A stretch of 11,401 nt of DNA from NCBI GenBank assembly GCA_013140485.1, contig JABFSS010000072.1:1-11401 (forward strand), in the 5' to 3' direction. Below the pieces are notes generated by a model, which saw only the letters and a program-made list of their open reading frames with translations, had not been told where the DNA came from and did no database searches. Shown piece by piece: positions 1 to 5,782 of this stretch. The translations under genes were made by a program, and so were the position numbers. Origin of the DNA: Candidatus Peribacteraceae bacterium. GTDB lineage: Bacteria; Patescibacteriota; Gracilibacteria; Peribacterales; Peribacteraceae. The first letter of the stretch is position 1. Every line of letters begins with the position of its first letter.

Positions 1-798
1 GCTCAAGAGTTTTTCCCAGTTATTTATTTTTCCATGGTCGATTAGCGAAGCAAAGATGTAGCCCCGATAATGCCTTAAAGCGTCACTTCGTGCGCGCTTG
101 AGCAAAAGCCTTTCCCAATTTTCACTCGTTTCTGAAAGAGCCCTGCGGTCTTGGCGAATGTCGCGCATCAACGCCACGGCTTGGGCTCGCGTGTATTGCG
201 CAATGCCTTCGGGGAACAGTGCCTCCTGGGGCCGCTCGGCGGAGACAAATCGGAGGATATTTTCCGTTCTTTTCCGCTGAGCTTCTCGTTCATACGGAAG
301 AAGCCAGTCCCTGTTGCGATCGCCGGTTTCGATGAATTTCTCTACTTTTTCATCCAGAACGTGCGTCACGAAGCCATGCAGCCGCGGAAGAACGGCGGAT
401 TGGTTCATGCACTTTCTGCCCAAGAAGCCGATGAATTCGTCACCATTGCTTTCCCATACCGATGAGGGAGTCGACTCTTTTTGCCCGAAGAAGCGATGAA
501 AGTAGTGCAAAATTTCTTCGCCGTGAGCCTCGCCATTGAGAAATTGATCCGGGGAATACACTAAAAAATTCTTCTTGCCATTGTAGTGCGCTCCTTTCGC
601 TTTGTGCGTCACGATAATCGACGGAGGAGGAAGCCGATCGACAGGCAGCTCCAATTCCTCGGCGAAATCGACGATGATCGAACGCATTTCATCCTGCTGC
701 GAGTCAGATAGTAAATTGTCTTCGGGGCGCAATAAAGAATCCGGATCGTTCTCTTCAGAAAGTCGTTGTGCGTCGTCTGGATGAGTATTTTCGACCAT
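1..798 (-). CDS. Hypothetical protein, 3' end cut off by the window edge
   Basis: I do not recognise this gene. From the ATG at 798 the frame stays open for 266 codons and runs off the left edge, so the C-terminus is missing. A TGA codon lies immediately upstream in frame, which makes 798 the first possible start. The protein is soluble, charged and Glu/Arg-rich, with no signal peptide or membrane segment. It has a disordered acidic first 40 residues. A compact region at about 60-105 contains H92-G-E-E-I-L-H98, which resembles an HExxH zinc-peptidase helix with the first His replaced by Glu. More His-rich helices follow (LPRLHGFVTH at 137-146, LRHYRGY at 241-247). A degenerate metallopeptidase-like fold is possible but unproven. 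It lies 48 nt downstream of the phosphomannomutase on the same strand and has its own extended -10 box, so it can be transcribed separately. Confidence 0.8.
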   Translation of the reverse strand, partial: MVENTHPDDAQRLSEENDPDSLLRPEDNLLSDSQQDEMRSIIVDFAEELELPVDRLPPPSIIVTHKAKGAHYNGKKNFLVYSPDQFLNGEAHGEEILHYFHRFFGQKESTPSSVWESNGDEFIGFLGRKCMNQSAVLPRLHGFVTHVLDEKVEKFIETGDRNRDWLLPYEREAQRKRTENILRFVSAERPQEALFPEGIAQYTRAQAVALMRDIRQDRRALSETSENWERLLLKRARSDALRHYRGYIFASLIDHGKINNWEKLLS

Positions 799-805
799 TC
801 AACAC

Positions 806-814
806 AGTATAGCA
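806..814 (-). promoter_or_regulatory. Extended -10 promoter of the left-edge hypothetical gene
   Basis: Read on the minus strand this is TGCTATACT, an extended -10 (TGn plus a near-consensus hexamer). Its last base is 7 nt before the ATG at 798. Transcription would therefore start at or next to the A of the start codon, giving a leaderless message. No convincing -35 hexamer is present at 16-18 nt, as expected for an extended -10 promoter. Confidence 0.55.
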
Positions 815-846
815 CAAAAACGTCCATTCCGGCAGCTTCTTCATGC

Positions 847-2232
847 TCAAGCGCTCAGGCTGATTTCCGGGTATTTCTTCAGGTGATCCATGACCGTCTT
901 CTGCACCTCTTTCAATTTCTCTGGCGATCGCGCTTCCATACAGACACTGATGCACGGGCTCGTGTTGCTCTGCCGTATGCCCGCCCACGCGCCGTCGCCA
1001 AAGTCGATGCGGACGCCGTCGAGAGTGTTCACAGGGTGATCTTTGGAAAAGTGCGCGGTGATCGCCGCGATGATCTTGCCTTTGGCGTCATCGGGGCAGT
1101 GCGGTCGCAGCTCGGGTGCCTGGAACACTTGTGGGAACTCATCCATACGGTCGGAAACAAACTTCCCGCCGGACGCTTTCAGAATCGAAAGAATTCTGAG
1201 ACCGGCGACCAGTGCGTCATCAAAGCCGTAGTAGTCCTCGCCGCAGAAGAAATGCCCCGACTGTTCGCCGCCCAGCTGGGCGCGATGTTCGCGCATGGCA
1301 TGCTCCACGAAGGAATGTCCGACCTTCGTCATGTACGGCTTGCCTCCCAGTCGTTCAATTTCTGTGTTCAGTATTTCTGAGTTGCTGACGGTAAAAACAA
1401 CGGGTGCGCCCTTTTTTCTCTGTAGATGATCCTGCGCGAGGAGCAAAAGGATTTCGTCCGCGGACCGGATCATTCCTTTTTCGTCCACCAATCCCAGACG
1501 ATCACCGTCGCCGTCGAACCCGAAGCCGAGGTCTGCCTTCACCTCTTTCACTTTGGCCTGAAGATCCTTCAGCGTCGAATGCTTGCTGGGATCGGCCGGG
1601 TGATTGGGGAAATTGCCGTCCGGTTCTGTAAAGAGTTCGATGACGGTGGCTCCCACGGCGCGGAAGATCTCACAGTTCACCGGGCCCGCGACGCCGTTGC
1701 CGGCATCCACGACGATCGTGAGGCCCTTCCCGGCATTCTTGAAGGTCTTCGCCAGAAATTCTTTGTATGGCGTCAGTCCGTCAATCTCTTCCTGCGAACC
1801 CTCACCGGTCATGAAGTCATTGGATTCAATCTGTTTCCGGAGTGTCTGCAGGTCATCACCGCTGAAGGCGTCTGCATCCCGGATCTGCAATTTGAGTCCG
1901 TTGTCTTCTTTGGGGTTGTGACTGGCGGTCACATGGACTCCGCCGTCCGCCTTCCTGTCACAGATCGTAAAGTAATTCAGCGGGCTGGGCGTCTGTCCGA
2001 TTTTCAGGACGTGGCAGCCGGCCATCACGAGCCCGTCGATCAATGCTTTCTCGAGTTCAGGCCCATGCGTCCGTGCATCGCGCCCGACGATCACCGTTGG
2101 ATGATCCTTCGAATACATCCGGCGCAGAACGGTCCCGAATGCTTGTCCGATTTGGCGGCAGGCATCGGCGGAGAGTTGGGAATGGGCTTTCCCGCGGATG
2201 TCGTAGGCCCGGAAGATGTGCGGATCAATCAT
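847..2232 (-). CDS. Phosphomannomutase/phosphoglucomutase
   Basis: This is an alpha-D-phosphohexomutase of 461 residues, the usual length for the bacterial PMM/PGM (AlgC/ManB-like) group. It interconverts hexose 1- and 6-phosphates in the cytoplasm for nucleotide-sugar and envelope glycan synthesis. All four domain signatures are present: the catalytic phosphoserine loop TASHNP (residues 102-107, Ser104), the metal loop DGDGDR (240-245), the sugar-specificity loop GGEQSGH (321-327) and the C-terminal phosphate-binding loop RQSNTSP (420-426). The chosen start, MIDPHIFRAYDIRG, matches where the family begins. The frame stays open 35 codons further to an ATG at 2337, but that extension has no family similarity and fills the divergent intergenic region. 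Mannose versus glucose preference cannot be read from sequence, so no symbol is given. It is divergent from the EF-like gene at 2340. Confidence 0.95.
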   Translation of the reverse strand: MIDPHIFRAYDIRGKAHSQLSADACRQIGQAFGTVLRRMYSKDHPTVIVGRDARTHGPELEKALIDGLVMAGCHVLKIGQTPSPLNYFTICDRKADGGVHVTASHNPKEDNGLKLQIRDADAFSGDDLQTLRKQIESNDFMTGEGSQEEIDGLTPYKEFLAKTFKNAGKGLTIVVDAGNGVAGPVNCEIFRAVGATVIELFTEPDGNFPNHPADPSKHSTLKDLQAKVKEVKADLGFGFDGDGDRLGLVDEKGMIRSADEILLLLAQDHLQRKKGAPVVFTVSNSEILNTEIERLGGKPYMTKVGHSFVEHAMREHRAQLGGEQSGHFFCGEDYYGFDDALVAGLRILSILKASGGKFVSDRMDEFPQVFQAPELRPHCPDDAKGKIIAAITAHFSKDHPVNTLDGVRIDFGDGAWAGIRQSNTSPCISVCMEARSPEKLKEVQKTVMDHLKKYPEISLSA

Positions 2233-2284
2233 TTCGTGATCCAGACTATCAGAACATTGGCTTGCCGAAAGGAAAACAACTTCG

Positions 2285-2314
2285 TTGCAAACGCTGAGGG
2301 GGAGAGGGTAGGAT
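2285..2314 (+). promoter_or_regulatory. Possible promoter of the EF-like gene
   Basis: TTGCAA (2285-2290) and TAGGAT (2309-2314) are separated by 18 nt and would start transcription about 20 nt before the ATG at 2340. A G-rich stretch (2297-2310) can pair with the C-rich stretch just before the ATG (2326-2336), so the short leader could fold over the start codon. The evidence is by similarity only. Confidence 0.35.
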
Positions 2315-2339
2315 TCGAAGAAATTACCCCCTCTCACGT

Positions 2340-2783
2340 ATGGTCAAGACTCTTGCCCGGAAAAAAAAGACCCTTCGACTACGCTCAGGGCCGGCAAAAA
2401 AGAAATCCGTGAAGAAGACCATGAAACGGGCGGTGAGGAAAGTGATGGGGAAGAAGAAGCTCGTGAAGAAAGTCACCAAGAAGGTTACGAAGAAGCTCGT
2501 GAAGAAGGTTATGGCGAAGAAAAAATCATCGGTAATGGCAGGTACCGTCGGAAAGGTCGTCCATTACTACGACAAGATCGGCGTTGCGATTCTTGAATTG
2601 ACCGCGCCGCTCACCGTCGGAGAGCTCCTGACGTTTCAACGCGGAGACCGGGAACTCTTTACGCAACCGATCAGTTCGATGCAGATCAATCATGCGGACG
2701 TCGAAAAGGCGAAGAAGGGCGACGTAGTTGGCGTCAAAGTCGTTCAAGTGGCCGATTCCGGGACGATGGCATTGCGGGCGTAA
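2340..2783 (+). CDS. Translation elongation factor-like beta-barrel protein with lysine-rich N-terminal tail
   Basis: The protein has 147 residues in two parts. Residues 1-64 form a low-complexity Lys/Arg/Val tail, likely to bind nucleic acid or ribosomes. Residues 66-147 form a compact beta domain resembling EF-Tu domain 2 (GKVVHYYDKIGVAILEL, then TVGELLTFQRG and KKGDVVGVKV). This matches the small stand-alone 'translation elongation factor-like' proteins of about 80-90 residues and the C-terminal barrel of U32 peptidases. It lacks a GTPase domain, so it cannot be a working elongation factor alone. Codons 12-17 of the tail come from a dispersed repeat (2371-2390). A 36-nt direct duplication (2454-2470 and 2490-2506) repeats KKLVKKV in the tail. 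Initiation at Met28 (2421) or Met66 (2535) would drop part or all of the tail, but its clean lysine coding on both sides of the repeat favours 2340. It is followed by a strong hairpin. Confidence 0.8.
   Translation: MVKTLARKKKTLRLRSGPAKKKSVKKTMKRAVRKVMGKKKLVKKVTKKVTKKLVKKVMAKKKSSVMAGTVGKVVHYYDKIGVAILELTAPLTVGELLTFQRGDRELFTQPISSMQINHADVEKAKKGDVVGVKVVQVADSGTMALRA
2371..2390 (+). repeat. Dispersed CTTCGACTACGCTCAGG-type repeat inside a coding sequence
   Basis: The 20-nt sequence CCCTTCGACTACGCTCAGGG has partly complementary ends (CCCT/AGGG). It matches a short dispersed element that I recall as common in CPR and Chloroflexi genomes, where its frames give LRLRSG or FDYAQG peptides. Here it is read in frame as LRLRSG within the lysine tail. 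The TACGCTCAG core recurs at 6802-6810. Confidence 0.6.
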
Positions 2784-2792
2784 ATTTCATTT

Positions 2793-2820
2793 TCAGCTCA
2801 GACGACGGCGTCTGAGCTGA
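2793..2820 (+). terminator. Hairpin after the EF-like gene, probable terminator
   Basis: A perfect 12-bp stem (TCAGCTCAGACG and its complement) with the 4-nt loop ACGG begins 9 nt after the TAA at 2781-2783. The downstream tract is pyrimidine-rich but interrupted (CATTCTCTATCCTTTC), so intrinsic termination may be partial. The hairpin may also stabilise the 3' end. It contains GCTCAG, like the dispersed repeat family here. Confidence 0.6.
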
Positions 2821-2847
2821 CATTCTCTATCCTTTCCCCATCTTCCT

Positions 2848-2991
2848 ATGGGTATCTGTGGTTCTTGTCAGCGTGAAATACGGGTTTGCGATGAATGCGG
2901 AGGACTCCTCTGTGCGCCCGAATGCGCGGACAGGGCAGAGGATGGATGTTCGTGTGATGAGGATGACGAGCTTGATGACGATGATGAATGA
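2848..2991 (+). CDS. 47-residue Cys-rich acidic mini-protein, putative zinc ribbon
   Basis: This short frame encodes 47 residues with eight cysteines at 4, 7, 14, 17, 22, 26, 34 and 36. The first four form two CxxC knuckles (CGSC and CDEC), the classic zinc-ribbon layout. The others could bind a second metal. The last 11 residues are almost all Asp/Glu. I do not recognise a family. Being coding is supported by the regular Cys spacing, the clean ATG and TGA, and the position in an otherwise unexplained gap between a terminator-like hairpin and folP. There is no Shine-Dalgarno sequence; a TATCCT 14 nt before the ATG could be a -10. An adaptor or metal-binding role is a guess. Confidence 0.6.
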   Translation: MGICGSCQREIRVCDECGGLLCAPECADRAEDGCSCDEDDELDDDDE

Positions 2992-3028
2992 TGCCAGATT
3001 GGCGAATGGCCAAATGGTCTGACGGGCT

Positions 3029-3034
3029 TACAAT
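3029..3034 (+). promoter_or_regulatory. -10 box of folP (leaderless spacing)
   Basis: TACAAT ends 6 nt before the folP ATG at 3041, so RNA would start at about the start codon. No clear -35 lies 16-18 nt upstream. Confidence 0.5.
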
Positions 3035-3040
3035 GAGGGC

Positions 3041-3850
3041 ATGAATGGTGTCCAGATTGTCGGCGCGTTGAACGTCACTCCCGATTCATTTTATGACGGG
3101 GGAAAGTTCCTGTCCGTCGATGCGGCGGTGGAACGTGCCGGTCAGATGCTCGCGGACGGTGCGGATATCGTGGAGATCGGCGGGCAGTCGAGTCTGAATG
3201 CCGAACTCGTTTCCGGAGACGAAGAACGCCGGCGGGTGATTCCCGTGCTGGCCGCTCTCCGGAAGACGCATCCGTCGGCCACATTCAGCATCGATACGAT
3301 GACGAGCGCGGTCGCGGAGGAGGGGATCAAGAACGGCGCGGCGATGATCAATGATGTCTCCGCAGGGCGCCGCGATCCGCGGCTGTTCTCCGTGGCCGCC
3401 GATGGCGGAGCGCAGTTGGTATTGATGTATAGCAAAGACATTCCTCCCACGGACAAAAGTGATCATTCCTACGACGACGTCGTCGGTCACATCAAAATTT
3501 TTCTCTCCGAGCGCGTGGAAGCGGCCATCAAGGCCGGAGTGGCACGGGAGAAAATCATCATCGATCCGGGGCTCGGGTTCTTTGTCTCCAGCGATCCGAA
3601 ATACTCATTCGAGATCATCAGACGGCTCGGGGAGTTCACGTCACTTGGATTCCCGGTTTTCCTCAGCCCGTCGCGCAAATCGTTCCTCGCAGGCTCGGAA
3701 AAATTACCGCCTGCGGACCGTCTTCCGGGTACCATCGCTGCATCCGCGATGGCGGTCATGAATGGGGCGACGTACATCCGGACGCACGACGTCAAAGAGG
3801 TTAAGAGGGGATGCGAGGTTGTTGAATCGGCTCAAGTGAAAAGTGAATAG
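3041..3850 (+). CDS. folP: Dihydropteroate synthase
   Basis: This 269-residue TIM-barrel enzyme condenses p-aminobenzoate with hydroxymethyl-dihydropterin diphosphate in folate synthesis. Family signatures appear in order: NVTPDSFYDGG (11-21), ADIVEIGGQSS (41-51), SIDT plus the INDVSAG strand (83-86 and 103-109), IIIDPGLGFF (172-181), SPSRKSFLA (209-217, with the catalytic-loop Lys) and IRTHDV (246-251). Two usually strict motifs are altered. GG-E-STRPG reads GGQSSLNAE, and the LMHM-type strand reads LMYSKDIPP. The protein is therefore divergent. No other folate gene is in view. The start at 3041 matches the family N-terminus and sits 6 nt after a -10 box. The last codons (QVKSE) and the TAG stop lie inside the left arm of an intergenic repeat. 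Confidence 0.88.
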   Translation: MNGVQIVGALNVTPDSFYDGGKFLSVDAAVERAGQMLADGADIVEIGGQSSLNAELVSGDEERRRVIPVLAALRKTHPSATFSIDTMTSAVAEEGIKNGAAMINDVSAGRRDPRLFSVAADGGAQLVLMYSKDIPPTDKSDHSYDDVVGHIKIFLSERVEAAIKAGVAREKIIIDPGLGFFVSSDPKYSFEIIRRLGEFTSLGFPVFLSPSRKSFLAGSEKLPPADRLPGTIAASAMAVMNGATYIRTHDVKEVKRGCEVVESAQVKSE

Positions 3851-3929
3851 TGAAAAGTAAAAAATGAATGTATTCGGAAAAAATACTTGTGCTCCCAACT
3901 TTTCACTATTCACTTTCAACTTTTCACTT
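3834..3929 (+). repeat. Intergenic word-repeat inverted repeat between convergent genes, likely bidirectional terminator
   Basis: The left arm (3834-3858) and right arm (3898-3929) are built from AAGTGAAAAGT/GAATAGTGAAAAGT words. They are complementary apart from a 7-nt insertion in the right arm. The loop is about 39 nt. The element fills the gap between folP and the convergent membrane operon and overlaps the folP stop codon. A role in terminating both genes is inferred from position. Confidence 0.65.
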
Positions 3930-4793
3930 TTATTGTACCCCCGGAATAATCACGAAATTCACCAGCGCCAAACTCACCACGATCACGACTGCGCCGATCG
4001 CGACGCGGATAAGCAAGTCCTTCGCTTTGGTCGCCTGTTCCTCTTTGCCGAGGCTCAGCACGTACTGGAAGCCCGCGAAGACGACGACGATGAGGGCGGC
4101 GAGCGCCAGGAAGCCCATGATGTAACTCACCATGGTCAGAGCTTCGGCGAGCACGGGAATCGGATTGCCGGTGGTTGCGACAAACCCGTCGCTGAGGAGA
4201 AAACGGAACGCGAGAAGAATAAGCCCGAAGACGACGGTGAAAACGCTCTTGCGCAAGTTCGCCATTCCCTCCTCGCTTGCCGATTGTCCAATCGCCTTCA
4301 CCGCCGAGAGGATAAGAATGAGCACCGCGAGCGCCGCAACGATGGCGAGCGCCCAGTTGATGATGCCGAGCACTTCGACCGTTAAGAAGGCGACGCCCTG
4401 CGGAATCGCATTCTGCGGCACTTCGCCCGATGTTCCATAGAATGCCAGGATGAAAGGATCGATCAGCCAGAGCATGATGAGGCCCGCGATCGTGCCGCTC
4501 ATGACCGCCCGCGCTTTGGTGAGAACGTCGTCTTCCTGTCCGATGATCATCCGGTAGCCGAAGATAACCATGTTGAGAATTGCGACGGCGCTCAGAATCG
4601 GCCGGTAGCGTATGACAATGCCCATGGCGATGTCGACGAAACCGCAGCCGGCATTGCCCACGCAGGCGCCACTCGGCGCGAGGAAGGGGAGCGGGCTGCC
4701 TACCGCCTCTATCGTTTCCAAGGCGGTTTGCCCCCAGGCAATGTCCGGGAACAGGAAGCTTGCGGCCGACAGGAGGATGTACAAAGTGGACAT
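3930..4793 (-). CDS. Triplicated T4SS-pilin-like membrane protein B
   Basis: This 287-residue protein begins with a hydrophobic signal segment (1-21). A short exported stretch with a Cys pair (C44, C50) follows. Three copies of one unit come next: TM helix, short charged loop ending in Lys/Arg, TM helix. Unit 1 is about 65-116 (loop GQEDDVLTKARAV), unit 2 about 145-200 (loop GQSASEEGMANLRKS), and unit 3 about 225-283 (loop LGKEEQATKAKDL). Unit 3 strongly resembles the small two-TM 'T4SS pilin'/VirB2-like proteins of CPR bacteria, which have the pattern YxLSxGxEExxxKAKxxL between helices. No VirB4, VirB6 or coupling ATPase lies nearby, so secretion is not established. Its ATG overlaps the upstream paralogue's stop codon (TGATG), implying translational coupling. 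No Shine-Dalgarno sequence is seen. Confidence 0.7.
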   Translation of the reverse strand: MSTLYILLSAASFLFPDIAWGQTALETIEAVGSPLPFLAPSGACVGNAGCGFVDIAMGIVIRYRPILSAVAILNMVIFGYRMIIGQEDDVLTKARAVMSGTIAGLIMLWLIDPFILAFYGTSGEVPQNAIPQGVAFLTVEVLGIINWALAIVAALAVLILILSAVKAIGQSASEEGMANLRKSVFTVVFGLILLAFRFLLSDGFVATTGNPIPVLAEALTMVSYIMGFLALAALIVVVFAGFQYVLSLGKEEQATKAKDLLIRVAIGAVVIVVSLALVNFVIIPGVQ

Positions 4794-5626
4794 CAGATGA
4801 GAATGAATGCGGTGACGAGCGCGTAGGACGTGAGCACGACGATGAGCGCGACGATCGCGGTCTTGATCACGCTCTTGGCTTTATCTTTGAGTCCTTCGTC
4901 GACGGAGACGATCAGCATGACGCCGGCCGTGACGATTGCTAGCACGGCCATGAATCCGAGGATCACCAGCATGTAATTTGCGATGCCGGCGATCTCGACG
5001 GCGAGCACCGTGCTGCCGCCGAAGCCCGGCACGATTGCGGCGACGATGACGTTCGCCAGCATGATGATGCCCGCGCCGATAAAGCCGGCAATGAAGCGCT
5101 TCTTGGCTTTCTCCACCGATTCCTGCTGGCCCTGGGAGGTGATCAGGCGAAACGCTTGGGCGACGATGTTGACCAGCAAACTGACGGCAATAATGAGTTT
5201 GAAGTACGTCACGATGTTGCCGATGCCCGACTCGACCACGCCGGCGTCGACCAGATCCGATCCCGTTTGCGCGGGCGAAAATGCCAGCACGAACCAGCGC
5301 GCAAGACCGATGATGGCGAGACCCGTGATGATGTAGATGAACGACGTGCGTGATTCGGTCACGGTATTTTCCTCGCTGCTGAACATCACCATGCGGACGG
5401 CGGCTGCGAAAATACTCAGGATCGCCGCGGCGATAATGCCGACTTCGAGCGCCGTCACGATGCGGTCGAACAGGTAGACGCTGAGCCCCAGTGATCCGCC
5501 TCCCGCGCCGCTGCACGGCACGATCCCGCACAGCATCGCCATCGATTCCGGATCAATCTCGTAGGCGGAGACGGATGCGGGGAGCAGGAGGGCTGTGAGG
5601 CCGAGAATGAAGGTTTTGTGATTCAA
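4793..5626 (-). CDS. Triplicated T4SS-pilin-like membrane protein A
   Basis: This is the paralogue and operon partner of the next gene, with the same design. A signal peptide ends at about ASVSA|YE (residue 21). A Cys pair follows (C33, C38), then three TM-loop-TM units: about 60-115 (loop SSEENTVTESRTS), about 141-198 (loop TSQGQQESVEKAKKR) and about 217-276 (loop SVDEGLKDKAKS). Length with the TTG start at 5626 is 277 residues. No ATG is available. The frame opens after a TAG at 5650-5648, giving possible starts ATT (5644), CTG (5638) and TTG (5626). All keep the signal peptide. A perfect extended -10 (TGCTATAAT) lies upstream and AGAGGA is the window's only purine-rich Shine-Dalgarno-like run. 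The two proteins probably form a hetero-oligomeric membrane assembly. Function is unknown; pilin or channel is inferred from family resemblance. Confidence 0.7.
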   Translation of the reverse strand: MNHKTFILGLTALLLPASVSAYEIDPESMAMLCGIVPCSGAGGGSLGLSVYLFDRIVTALEVGIIAAAILSIFAAAVRMVMFSSEENTVTESRTSFIYIITGLAIIGLARWFVLAFSPAQTGSDLVDAGVVESGIGNIVTYFKLIIAVSLLVNIVAQAFRLITSQGQQESVEKAKKRFIAGFIGAGIIMLANVIVAAIVPGFGGSTVLAVEIAGIANYMLVILGFMAVLAIVTAGVMLIVSVDEGLKDKAKSVIKTAIVALIVVLTSYALVTAFILI

Positions 5627-5650
5627 AATGAGGTTCAGGGAAATCCTCTA

Positions 5651-5659
5651 ATTATAGCA
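5651..5659 (-). promoter_or_regulatory. Consensus extended -10 promoter of the pilin-like operon
   Basis: On the minus strand this reads TGCTATAAT, the perfect extended -10. It is the best promoter-like sequence in the window. Its last base is 6 nt before the ATT codon at 5644 and 24 nt before the TTG at 5626. AGAGGA follows at 5649-5644 and could act as a ribosome-binding site for CTG (5638) or, less well, TTG. Confidence 0.65.
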
Positions 5660-5670
5660 GAAAACAGCGA

Positions 5671-5763
5671 AAGGTGACAGAGGCCGCAAAGGGCGCAAAC
5701 GCCGCAAAGGCATGTCCAAAAATCAACCATTTGTCACCTTTGTGGCCTTTGTCACATTTGTCA
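5671..5763 (+). repeat. Intergenic word-repeat inverted repeat between divergent genes
   Basis: The left arm (about 5671-5692, AAGGTGACAGAGGCCGCAAA) and right arm (about 5738-5763, built from CCTTTGTGGCC and TTTGTCAC words) are imperfectly complementary. The right arm contains GTCACCTTTGT/GTCACATTTGT near-duplicates. The element ends just before the -10 of the BI-1 gene and starts just upstream of the pilin operon promoter, so it lies between two promoters firing outward. Confidence 0.6.
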
Positions 5764-5770
5764 CTTCATC

Positions 5771-5776
5771 TACAAT
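5771..5776 (+). promoter_or_regulatory. -10 box of the BI-1 gene (leaderless spacing)
   Basis: TACAAT ends 6 nt before the ATG at 5783. This is the same hexamer and spacing as folP and predicts a leaderless mRNA. Confidence 0.5.
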
Positions 5777-5782
5777 TTTCCC

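Noticed and set aside
2233..2337. N-terminal extension of the phosphomannomutase to the ATG at 2337
   Set aside because: The extra 35 residues have no family similarity, and the family normally begins at IFRAYDIRG. The ATG at 2232 fits.
1426..2412. Open frame of 328 codons on the plus strand
   Set aside because: It lies antisense to the phosphomannomutase, which has all family motifs; the plus-strand translation has no recognisable domain.
3864..4385. Plus-strand frame of 173 codons
   Set aside because: It starts inside the inverted repeat and is antisense to pilin-like protein B. The charged low-complexity product reflects the opposite strand's codon bias.
4132..5353. Plus-strand Met-rich frames over the pilin-like operon
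   Set aside because: They are reverse-strand reflections of TM helix codons with no independent start signals.
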